A program made the position numbers and the translations under genes. Below the pieces are notes generated by a model that worked only from the letters and a program-made list of their open reading frames with translations, was not told where the DNA came from and searched no databases. DNA of 64,000 nt from JANPLG01 sp964609085 (GTDB lineage: Bacteria; Armatimonadota; SYMT01): NCBI GenBank assembly GCA_964609085.1, contig CAZSRZ010000011.1:5757-69756 (forward strand), read 5' to 3'. Below, in pieces: positions 33,586 through 41,700 of the stretch (its first letter is position 1; the number at the start of each line of letters is the position of its first letter).

Positions 33586-34946
33586 CTCGCCATCGCTCCG
33601 AGCGACTCCACGGGGTGACATGCTCCGGTTGTCCAGGCCGTGAGGGGTCGAAGTCGATGCCCGTCCCACTCGCCGAACAGGGTGATGGGAACTCCCCCCG
33701 ACAGTGCAAGGAGGTGCCAGGTGATGCGGAGGCCGTGGCAGAGGGGGAGGGCAGTGCCGCTGGAGTCCCGTAGGAACCAGTCGCCGTCCTGCTCCACCAG
33801 CAGCACCTGACCCAGCAACGCCGGATACCGCTCCAGCCACGGGTTGCCACCGAGCGCCGCAGCATACTCCGCGAGGAACTGCTCGATAGTCCGCCCGTCC
33901 GGAGCGGGCATACCCGGCAGCGTGTCTTCTCGGCGCGACACGAGGGCACGCGCAGGCTGGGCACCGTTGAAGGTGACGACTTCGCCCTGAAACCCGCTGC
34001 CCGGAACGAGGCTGGCATCGAGCGTTTGACCCACAGCGGCGAAGCTCATTACTCTCACCCACTGTCCGGATCGACCGCCAACCAACCAGGTCCGCCGGAC
34101 CCGCAGTCGCTCCTCCTCCTCATCTTCCCGCCCCGCGACCAGCCAGGTGTCAACGATGCGGGCGTCCGGCGGAGCGTTGGCCAGCAGCTCTTCCTGCGAC
34201 TCCGTCCAACCGATGCGGGTGCGCAGATCAGCGCGGACGGGAGGCGGCAATTGGTCCTGCCTCCTGGCGGCAGCCAGCAGCAACTGCAGGCTCCCGAGCT
34301 GTGCGAGAAGCGAGTCGTGCCGATCGTCGCCGACAGCGGCGGACTCCATCCCCCGCACCGCCCGTGCCAGTCCCGGTGCCTGGCAATCGATCATCCGGGC
34401 GGCCGCCGTGTTCCAGTAGCCGTCCGGTCGACCCAGGCAGGTTCCTAGCCCGGATCGCACCATGTCGTGCATCCAGGTTTCCAGGTATGCCAGTCCCGAC
34501 TCCACGCGTTGACTCCGCTGCTCAGCGCGCTTCGCCTGCGCAGCGGTGTCCACAACAGCGGAATCCACACTCTCCCGCTGTACAGACCTCTCAGCCTGCT
34601 TCTCCGCCCGGGCGGATCGGCTCCGGAGCCAATCCGCCACCCACGCCGGGGGATCGCCCGCGGAGAAGTCGGACTGCTTCTGTGACCAGAGCAGCAGCAG
34701 CCCGATGCCGTGCTTGCAGGGGAACTTCCGACTGGGACAACTGCAGCGGAAGGCAGGCTCGGAGAGATCGACCTGCGTTTGGTACGGGTTCGAGCCGCTC
34801 CCCTGACAGAGGCCCCAGACAGCGATGTCGCACTGACCGAGCGAGACCCAGCGGCGGGTCGAGGCCAGCTCTCGCCCGGCCTTCAACGAGGCAGCGTCAG
34901 GCGCCAGCGATTCAACCTGCGCATGGGTCCAGGGAGGGGGCGACAT
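33582..34946 (-). CDS. SWIM zinc-finger protein, YehQ-like
   Basis: A 454-residue protein. The SWIM zinc site is CxCx6CxH (Cys68, Cys70, Cys77, His79) in FRCSCPSRKFPCKHG. It follows a helical N terminus (AQVESLAPDAASLKAG) typical for the family. Residues 105-155 are charged and may form a coiled coil (RAEKQAERSVQRESV). The C-terminal 300 residues include a beta-rich domain (GQVLLVEQDGDWFLRDSSG). SWIM fingers bind DNA or proteins. It is the first gene of the five-gene unit, with a 150-bp gene-free spacer upstream that should hold the promoter. It corresponds to YehQ of E. coli by position and domain. Confidence 0.86.
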   Translation of the reverse strand: MSPPPWTHAQVESLAPDAASLKAGRELASTRRWVSLGQCDIAVWGLCQGSGSNPYQTQVDLSEPAFRCSCPSRKFPCKHGIGLLLLWSQKQSDFSAGDPPAWVADWLRSRSARAEKQAERSVQRESVDSAVVDTAAQAKRAEQRSQRVESGLAYLETWMHDMVRSGLGTCLGRPDGYWNTAAARMIDCQAPGLARAVRGMESAAVGDDRHDSLLAQLGSLQLLLAAARRQDQLPPPVRADLRTRIGWTESQEELLANAPPDARIVDTWLVAGREDEEEERLRVRRTWLVGGRSGQWVRVMSFAAVGQTLDASLVPGSGFQGEVVTFNGAQPARALVSRREDTLPGMPAPDGRTIEQFLAEYAAALGGNPWLERYPALLGQVLLVEQDGDWFLRDSSGTALPLCHGLRITWHLLALSGGVPITLFGEWDGHRLRPLTAWTTGACHPVESLGAMAR

Positions 34947-35093
34947 CAGGGTCCATTTGAGAGGCCGGCCAGCATGTGAACCCTACGCCATTCGGCCCCG
35001 GAATTCCTGGTAGGCGCGTGCGGTGCGCCGGGCTTATGTGCGAGGCACCGTTGTCGGCGGAAGTAACCGCATTGCTAGGCACCTGAGTCACCT

Positions 35094-35876
35094 TCAGGAC
35101 TCCGTGCGTCGTCGGATCTCCTCTTCGATGAGCGGCAGGTCGGTTGCCTTGTCGACGTCGAGGGCGAGTTCGGCGTAGGGGCTGGCGTGCCCGCGTGCGC
35201 GGAGGTGCAGGAGCTCGCTCATCCGCTTCTCCGCATCGCGTACGCCGAGTCGGCCGAGCAGGAGCCGCAGCGCGAAGGGGATGCCGAGCATGGCCGCCAG
35301 GCGCAGAGGGGAGGCGCGCCGGGCGTTGAGTATCCGCTCCACCCATGGCCAGGAGGCCAGGAGTGCCTCGCGCTGAGCGACTCCGGCGCTGGCCCCGGTC
35401 AGGTCTCCGTCCGGAGTTCGCGCGTAGATCCACTTCCGATCCGGGAACCGCGCCTCTATGACCGAACGGGTGACGAATGGAAAGACGATGTCGGCGTCCG
35501 CGATCCGGACGAGGAGGTCCTCCAGGGCCGCGGGGGTTGCCAGCGGCAGGTCGGCGGATGTGATCAGCACCGGCCCGGCATTGGGAAGGGCGTCCAGTCC
35601 AGCCTTGAGATTGCCTTCGATAGAGCCCGTCTCCGGGATGACTGCAGCCTGGAGTGCTTCCAGGTCCGGGCCAGCGAGGGCGGGGTCACCGATGATGACG
35701 ATCCGCTCCATGCCCGGCACGCCGCGCAGAGCGGCCGCGCTCCAGTGAACCAGGGGATGGCCGAGCACGGGGATCTCCGCCTTGCAGCGGACCTGATCGG
35801 AGAGGCCGGGGAACCGTTCGCGCTCCAGCGCTCCCCCTGCCAGTATCAGCCCGTCCGCCCGGATTCTCTCGGCCAC
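35094..35876 (-). CDS. MobA-like NTP transferase domain protein
   Basis: A 260-residue protein starting with GTG. The N terminus (ADGLILAGG, then CKAEIPVLGHPLVHW) is the nucleotide-binding loop of the MobA/GlmU-like nucleotidyltransferase fold. The metal-binding segment is VLITSADLPLATPAALEDLL. The C-terminal third departs from MobA (RASPLRLAAMLGIPFALRLLLGRLG) and ends in ALDVDKATDLPLIEE, a form seen in nucleotidyltransferases of unknown substrate from Armatimonadota-like genomes. It probably transfers a nucleotide to a sugar phosphate or alditol phosphate. It follows the 85-residue gene by 20 bp, in one unit. Confidence 0.83.
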   Translation of the reverse strand: MAERIRADGLILAGGALERERFPGLSDQVRCKAEIPVLGHPLVHWSAAALRGVPGMERIVIIGDPALAGPDLEALQAAVIPETGSIEGNLKAGLDALPNAGPVLITSADLPLATPAALEDLLVRIADADIVFPFVTRSVIEARFPDRKWIYARTPDGDLTGASAGVAQREALLASWPWVERILNARRASPLRLAAMLGIPFALRLLLGRLGVRDAEKRMSELLHLRARGHASPYAELALDVDKATDLPLIEEEIRRRTES

Positions 35877-35896
35877 GATTTGCCGGCCCGGGTCTG

Positions 35897-36154
35897 CTAG
35901 AAGTGGCCACTCCGGCGCTGGTCGCCGCCTGAGAGCGTCAGGTCCAGCGAGGTGGAGCTGTCGCCGGTCGTGTAGTCGGCGCGGATCACCTTGATGATGT
36001 GCCGCACCGGCAGGAATTCCGTGAGCCGCATCTGCGGATTACCGCCCTGGAGAATGACGAAGTCGTCCTCCACCTGCACCACCGTACGCTCCTGGTCGTT
36101 GTTGATGACAACGGTTTGACCGATGCAGCGCTTCAGGATCTCGACAAACTCCAC
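35897..36154 (-). CDS. Small conserved-looking protein of unknown function
   Basis: The start is the GTG at 36154, with GAGGAG 7 bases upstream (36162-36167), giving 85 residues. A longer frame upstream is proline/arginine filler. The protein is a small beta-rich domain: VEFVEILKRCIGQTVVINND, VVQVEDDFVILQGGN, LTEFLPVRHIIKVIR, then a hydrophilic tail. The pattern recalls small SH3-like barrels such as DUF2642 proteins, but the match is visual only. It is the first gene of a pair with the MobA-like transferase, divergent from the NTP_transf_5 gene. I did not recognise the family. Confidence 0.68.
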   Translation of the reverse strand: MEFVEILKRCIGQTVVINNDQERTVVQVEDDFVILQGGNPQMRLTEFLPVRHIIKVIRADYTTGDSSTSLDLTLSGGDQRRSGHF

Positions 36155-36161
36155 GCCAGCT

Positions 36162-36167
36162 CTCCTC
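36162..36167 (-). promoter_or_regulatory. Shine-Dalgarno site deciding the start of the 85-residue protein
   Basis: The minus strand reads GAGGAG followed by a 7-base spacer and the GTG at 36154. No comparable site precedes the earlier in-frame start codons. Confidence 0.65.
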
Positions 36168-36367
36168 GCGCGGCGTTGGGCCTGAATAGCCAGGCAAAGA
36201 CGCGCCGCAGACGGCAGGTGGGGATACGCTTCGCCCGGGGCCTGCCTGCGTCCCAGGGTTCTTGTAGAGAATTCGCGGGAGTGGGGGCAGGGGTCCTTCA
36301 TTCTTCCGGTCCGCTCGGCGGAATTGACCGAACTTGGCCCGAATTGGTCCCAGCGGGGTGGGAGACG

Positions 36368-37462
36368 ATGAAACCGGGTGCCATCGTGGGAGCGGTCCTG
36401 GCCCGGTCGTGGCGCGCGGAGTGCCCCCTCCCGTTGCCGGTCGGGGTGATATCCGCAGACCTGACGGCCGTGCAACCCCTCCTCCTGCGCGGGGGCGCGG
36501 GCGCTCTTGCGGCCCACCGCTGTGCGGCGCTCGGGCTGTCGATACCCCCCGAGTGGGCGGAAGCGCGGGATCTACACCGCCTCCGCGGCCGCCTCCGTGA
36601 AAGGGAGACGGCGCGCGTCTTTCGAGAATTCGAGGCCGCGGGGATCTCATCGCTTCTGCTGAAGGGGTGGAGCGCGGCGCGCCACTACGCGGACCCGCTG
36701 CTGCGGCCGTCGGGCGACATCGATCTCGCGGTCCATCCCGCGGATTGGGACGCGGCTCAGCCACTGGTTTTGAGGGAGGGTCGCCCGATTCCGCTGGATG
36801 TACAGGCCGGTCCGCCCGCCTACCTTGAGCGTTCGTTTGAGGAACTCTGGGATCGATCGCAGGTGCTGGCATGCCAGGAGGTGCCGGTCCGGGTGCTTGG
36901 GCCGGAAGATGAGCTGCGCCTTCTCAGCCTCCACTTCTGGAAGCACTTCGCCTGGCGGCCTCTCTGGCTCGTCGACGTGGCCGCCGCCGTGGAAGCACGG
37001 CCGCGCGCCTTCGATTGGGATTGCTGCCTGGCGGGTTCACCGCGGTCGTCGGAGTGGGTTCAGGCCGCCGTGCTCCTTGCCGGCGCCTTGCTCGGGGCGG
37101 ACATGGTCCGCGTACCGTTCTCGCATCGCGGGGCCGACCTGCCCCCCTGGCTCCTCGTCGGCGTGCGGGCGCAGTGGGAGCTGGACGCGGCGCAGATGAT
37201 GGACGCCTGGAGCCGGCCCCTCCGATCGATGGTCCGGGAAAACCTTGGCCGACCGGCGAAGCTGCTCGCAGAGCTGGGCCGGAGGTTCCGCGATCCCGTC
37301 CGGGCGACCGTCGAGCGGGGAGGGCCGTTCGATCGCGGACCACGGCTGCCCGTCCAGATCATTGCCACCCTGGCGGCGGCCCGTGCGGGGTGGCGGCGGC
37401 CCCCTATTCTCCCACCCGATCCACCAGACCAGCAGACTCGAGCTCCAGAAGAAACCGGCTGA
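36368..37462 (+). CDS. NTP_transf_5 nucleotidyltransferase family protein
   Basis: The ATG at 36368, just after GGAG, gives 364 residues; the frame extends further upstream but over the small gene and without family signal. The signature of the family is SSLLLKGWSAARHYADPLLRPSGDIDLAVHPADW read in overlapping parts, with the conserved Lys, the G-D-I-D-L metal site and Tyr. A hydrophobic patch follows (LLAGALLGADMV). This family is found beside PqqD proteins and HPr-kinase-like enzymes in peptide-modification loci (HPrK-rel-A type) and lasso-peptide clusters, by my memory of annotations. The C terminus overlaps the convergent PqqD gene by 59 bp. Confidence 0.82.
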   Translation: MKPGAIVGAVLARSWRAECPLPLPVGVISADLTAVQPLLLRGGAGALAAHRCAALGLSIPPEWAEARDLHRLRGRLRERETARVFREFEAAGISSLLLKGWSAARHYADPLLRPSGDIDLAVHPADWDAAQPLVLREGRPIPLDVQAGPPAYLERSFEELWDRSQVLACQEVPVRVLGPEDELRLLSLHFWKHFAWRPLWLVDVAAAVEARPRAFDWDCCLAGSPRSSEWVQAAVLLAGALLGADMVRVPFSHRGADLPPWLLVGVRAQWELDAAQMMDAWSRPLRSMVRENLGRPAKLLAELGRRFRDPVRATVERGGPFDRGPRLPVQIIATLAAARAGWRRPPILPPDPPDQQTRAPEETG

Positions 37463-37679
37463 TGTCTTGCTCCGCGCGGTCTGGATCTACGTCGAAGGTC
37501 TCTGTGAGCCGGCGCCGCAGATCCGTGACAGTGGCGGGTTGCTCCAGCCCGGCCCAGACCGCCGCGCCCGTGGTGGGGATCTCGAAGTAGTCGCCCGTGC
37601 TCAACCGCAACAGGACAGCGCCGTCGGACACCGTCTCCGCGAGGGCATCTGGGGAGCGCAGCCAGCGGGTCGATTTCAT
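37404..37679 (-). CDS. PqqD family peptide-binding protein
   Basis: The ATG at 37679 gives 91 residues; its start overlaps the pseudopilin stop (ATGA). The sequence follows PqqD throughout: SDGAVLLRLSTGDYFEIPTTGAAVWAGLEQPATV in parts, then LRRRLTETFDVDPDRAEQDISRFLLELESAGLV in parts. PqqD-type domains are RiPP precursor-recognition elements that present a leader peptide to a modifying enzyme. A stand-alone form coupled to a pseudopilin is unusual. Its 3' end overlaps the convergent NTP_transf_5 gene. No radical SAM enzyme is visible nearby, so the partner is unclear. Confidence 0.86.
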   Translation of the reverse strand: MKSTRWLRSPDALAETVSDGAVLLRLSTGDYFEIPTTGAAVWAGLEQPATVTDLRRRLTETFDVDPDRAEQDISRFLLELESAGLVDRVGE

Positions 37680-38497
37680 GGACCCGGCGCCGCGGGAGCC
37701 GGCCGGGGCCAGAACTGGTTCGTGGTGGTGGCGTTCCCCCACACCTGGGTCAGCCGCCTCCAGCGGACGTGTCCATCCGCGTAGAGGTAATTCGCGCCTC
37801 CCTGGTGCCGTCGAGACTGCATGCCGGCGGCCTCGCGGCGCTCCTGGTTCTGACCCTCTTCGGGCTCTTCCTCGCCGGTATCTCCCCACTCACCCGTGTC
37901 GATGGCATTGACGGCCGTCTCGATCCGCGCGATGGAGGTGCCCTCCGGGCAGGGCTGTCGCGGCCATGGGGGAAGGTACCACGCGAACTGTTCCTGCGGG
38001 ATGTTGCCGCGCTTCTCCACGAGGAAGACGGTCGAAGCAGGCTGATCCGGCCGATCGCCCTTGTCGCGCGCATCCAGGAAGTAGGCATTGGCGGCATACG
38101 ACGGACCGCGGTCACCGGAATCGCTGGGGCAGTGGTAGACCCCCTCGCAGTAGGCGGTGCCCTGATAGTTGTCCCGCTCCACATAGCCGCCGCGGACGTA
38201 GGGGTAGACCAGCGACGCCCATTCCGCGAAACCCTCGCGCTGGGTGTACTCGTAGGTCTTCACGATCTGGGCGATGGGATACTCGTCTTCGTAGTCCGCA
38301 CGATACATTTCAACCGCGGCCCCCAGTTGCTTGAGATTGGCGGCGCAGGACGCCTGCCGCGACTTTTCGCGGGCCTGCATCAGAACGGGGAAGAGAAGCG
38401 CCGCCAGCAGACCAATAATGGCCACCGTGACCAGGAGTTCCACGAGCGTGAATCCCGCTGGAAGTTCCAGCCGCTCTCTCCGCTCTTCGTGGATCAT
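37676..38497 (-). CDS. Type II secretion pseudopilin-like protein with H-x9-DG tail
   Basis: The ATG at 38497, with GAGG 7 bases upstream, gives 273 residues; further upstream starts (ATG at 38521, TTG at 38536) have poor ribosome sites. The prepilin peptidase site is G15|F16-T-L-V-E20, followed by a membrane helix (LLVTVAIIGLLAALLFPVL). Residues 33-80 resemble the conserved pilin-like helix (REKSRQASCAANLKQLGAAVEMYRADYEDEYP). The C terminus carries H-QGGANYLYA-DG (H-x9-DG), a tail found in Armatimonadota, Planctomycetota and Verrucomicrobiota. Such proteins are processed by PilD and exported. Its last codons overlap the start of PqqD. Confidence 0.87.
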   Translation of the reverse strand: MIHEERRERLELPAGFTLVELLVTVAIIGLLAALLFPVLMQAREKSRQASCAANLKQLGAAVEMYRADYEDEYPIAQIVKTYEYTQREGFAEWASLVYPYVRGGYVERDNYQGTAYCEGVYHCPSDSGDRGPSYAANAYFLDARDKGDRPDQPASTVFLVEKRGNIPQEQFAWYLPPWPRQPCPEGTSIARIETAVNAIDTGEWGDTGEEEPEEGQNQERREAAGMQSRRHQGGANYLYADGHVRWRRLTQVWGNATTTNQFWPRPAPAAPGP

Positions 38498-38708
38498 CCG
38501 GCGGCCTCTAGTCGTCAACATACCCTCCCACGCCAACTCGGACCACGCCGGCGCTTGCCCTGACGGTTCCGATTCTCGCCGGATCAGCTATCATCTGCAT
38601 ACGAATCTCCGCCCAATGATCGAAGAGCCGGCCGCAAGGGCCGGTTGATGCTTGAACGCAGACCATCGCGAGGCCGAAGCGCGAGCACGGCAGGACAGGG
38701 AGAGGTTC

Positions 38709-41700
38709 GTGATTTGCGGTGAAAGTAGGGCGCTGGCCGCCCTGGTGCTGTCTCTCGTCGGCTTCGCCGCCCGCGCGGGCGAGGCCGTGATCGAATTCGA
38801 CGATCCTCCGCGTCCCTCAGTCCCCGTCGGTTTCGCCCTGCCCGCGCCAGACCCCCGCGCCGCGCCGCGCCGGGATCCCACCGACCGCCTGACGAACCCG
38901 GTCTCCAACGCCTGGGACGGCGTCGACGAACTGGCGGTGAGCCCAACGAGTTTGCTGAAGCCGCCGGACCCATTTCTGGCCGTGGGTCCCGGGCTGGGAA
39001 GCGCGGGCCGCGTCATTCAGGTCACCAACAAGGGTGTCCAGCTCTGGAACAAGAGCGGCACCAGCCTGGCGGGACCTGTTTCTCCCGCCTCCTTCTTCGG
39101 CAGCGGCAGCGGCACCACCGATCCAAAGATCATCTTCGATCGTCAGTCCGACCGGTTTTTCGCGGTGGTGCAGGACGGCAACACTACCACAAACAGCAAT
39201 CTCTACGTCGCCGTTTCCACCAGCAGCACGCCCAACACGCTGACCACCAGTGATTGGACCCGGGGCAGCGCCAGCGTCATCACCACTTTCTCCGGCGGCA
39301 CCGCCTGGTTCGACTACCCCGGCCTGGGCTCGGACCAGACCCGGTTGGTGGTGACGGGCAACATGTTCAGCGCCGCCGGAAACTCCATCGGCACCAAGAT
39401 CCGTGTCTTCAGTAAGGCCGCCCTCCTCGCCGGCACGTTCAGCACCTTCACCGACATCAACGTGGACGCCGCCTCCTTGTCAGGGGCCTTCGGCATCATG
39501 CCCGCGCACGTGGCCGGACCGCGCGCCGACGGCCAGCTCCTTTCCGACAACGGCAACTTCTACCTGATCAACCGGGGAGGACAGACGTCGTACCGGCTCT
39601 GGGAACTCTCCGGAACCCCGCCCTCCACGGTGTCGGTGGTGCAGAACGCCCTGCGCAGCTGGTCAGCGGGCGCGCAACTGACGGCCGGCGCCCCCCAGAG
39701 CGGAACCACCATCCGGATTGACACCCTCTCGCCTCGCGTCCAGAACGCCGTCTACCGTTTCGGCATGGTGACCTGCTGCCTGACTTCGGACTTCGTGACG
39801 CTAGACAGCGCTGCCGGCGAGGTGTTCTGGGCGAAGATCCGCACCAATGGGGGNNNNNNNNNNNNNNNNNNNNNNNNNNNNNNNNNNNNNNNNNNNNNNN
39901 NNNNNNNNNNNNNNNNNNNNNNNNNNNNNNNNNNNNNNNNNNNNNNNNNNNNNCCCGAGCGCTGGGGCGACTACGCGGGATGCTGCGAAGACCCCACCGA
40001 CAACAGCTTCTGGATGACCCACGAGTACTGCAGGTCGGCCGTCACCGGGGCCGGGAACGATGCCCGCTGGGGCACCTGGGTCTTCCGCACGGCCGGCACC
40101 ACCGGCGTCCAGGTGACGGAGTTCGCGGCGAACGACGGGCGGTGCACCTGGACCACCGGGCTGGAGGTGCGCAATCTCGGTTTTCACCTCTACCGCGAAG
40201 AGGGGGATCGGAAGGTCCGGATCACGCCCGCGCTGGTAGCCGGGACCGCGTTGGCCACCTTCTCCGAGGGTCCGCGGGCCCACCGGTACGCTTTCGACGA
40301 TCCCGAGGGAGGAGCCGGGACCTACTGGCTGGAGGCGGTCGATACCAGCGGCGGGTCGACATGGCACGGACCGTATCGCGGCGGCGGACTCCCCCCGGAG
40401 CGAACGGGATTCCTGACGGCGTCTCCGCTCCTGACCGATCTCGGGCGGGCCGGCTCGGGCCCACGGGCCCTGTCTGAAAGAGCCGAATCCGGCCCCGTGC
40501 GGCGGGTTGATGCCCTCGAGCCGACGGGGCCACGCATCGCGACGCAGCGGTGGCTGGCGTCCCGGGATGCCGTGAAGATCAGCGTCCGCACCGAGGGCTG
40601 GTACGAGGTATCGGCGGAGCGGTTGTTTGCAGCGGGCCTCGAGCCCGGCACGGATCCCCGGACTCTGCGGCTGTTCGCGAATGGGCGCGAAGTTGCCTGT
40701 ATGATCCGCGGAGAGGCGGACGCGCGGCTGGATCCGGGCGATCTCGTGGAATTCTACGGGCTGGGAGTCGACACTCCCAGCACGGATGCCCAGGTTTACT
40801 GGCTGACGGCGGGCTCGGGTCGGGGGAGGCGAATCGTCGCCGCTCCGGCGGTATCTGGAGGGTCGCCGGTCGACAACGCTCCGGTCTCGGTGGAGTACCG
40901 TCCCCGCACCATCTACTTCCCGGGTGCCCTCAACGGCGAACGAGAGAACTTCTTTGGCGAGGTGATCGCGGGGTCCCCCATCACAGTTCCCCTCGATGTG
41001 CCCGACCCGGTCCCCTTCGGCACACGCGCCCACCTCGAAGTGCTACTGCAGGGGGTCACGGATCGGCCCGATCCCGATCCGGATCACCACCTGACCGTGG
41101 AGATCAACGGTGTGCCCCTGGGTGAGATGGTGTTCGACGGGACGCGGTCCGGATACCTGGCGGTGGACCTCCCGGCGGATGTGCTCCGCGCGGGGCCGAA
41201 TGAGGTCACCCTCGCGACGGTGGGACCCTGGCTGGATGTGAGCCTGGTGGATACGGTCCGGCTCAGCTACCGCCGCCTCCTGCGGTTGGACGGGGAATCA
41301 CTTCGATTCCCGGCACGACCGGGGAGCCGGCTGCGCCTGGACCCGTCGAGTCGCCCCGGTGGCTTGCGGTCACGCTTCTTCGACGTCACCGACGCGGCCG
41401 ACGTCATGGCCCTTTCGGTACGGCCGGGTCCGGGAGAGAGCATTTACCTCTCCGCACCCGGGGGCACGGCTGTCGGCTACGACCGCCGGCTCATCCTGGC
41501 GGTTCCGGAGGAGGCGATCCTCACGCCAGCCAGCGTAGAACCAAACGTACCATCCAGCCTCGCCGCCGTCCGCCGCCCGCCGGACTACGTGATCCTGGGT
41601 CCCGAGGGCTTTCGAGAGGCGACGGCCTCCCTCGCGGCGTTCCAAGAATCCCGAAGGATGCGAACCCGCTTCGTAGCGCTGGAGGACGTGTACGACGAAT

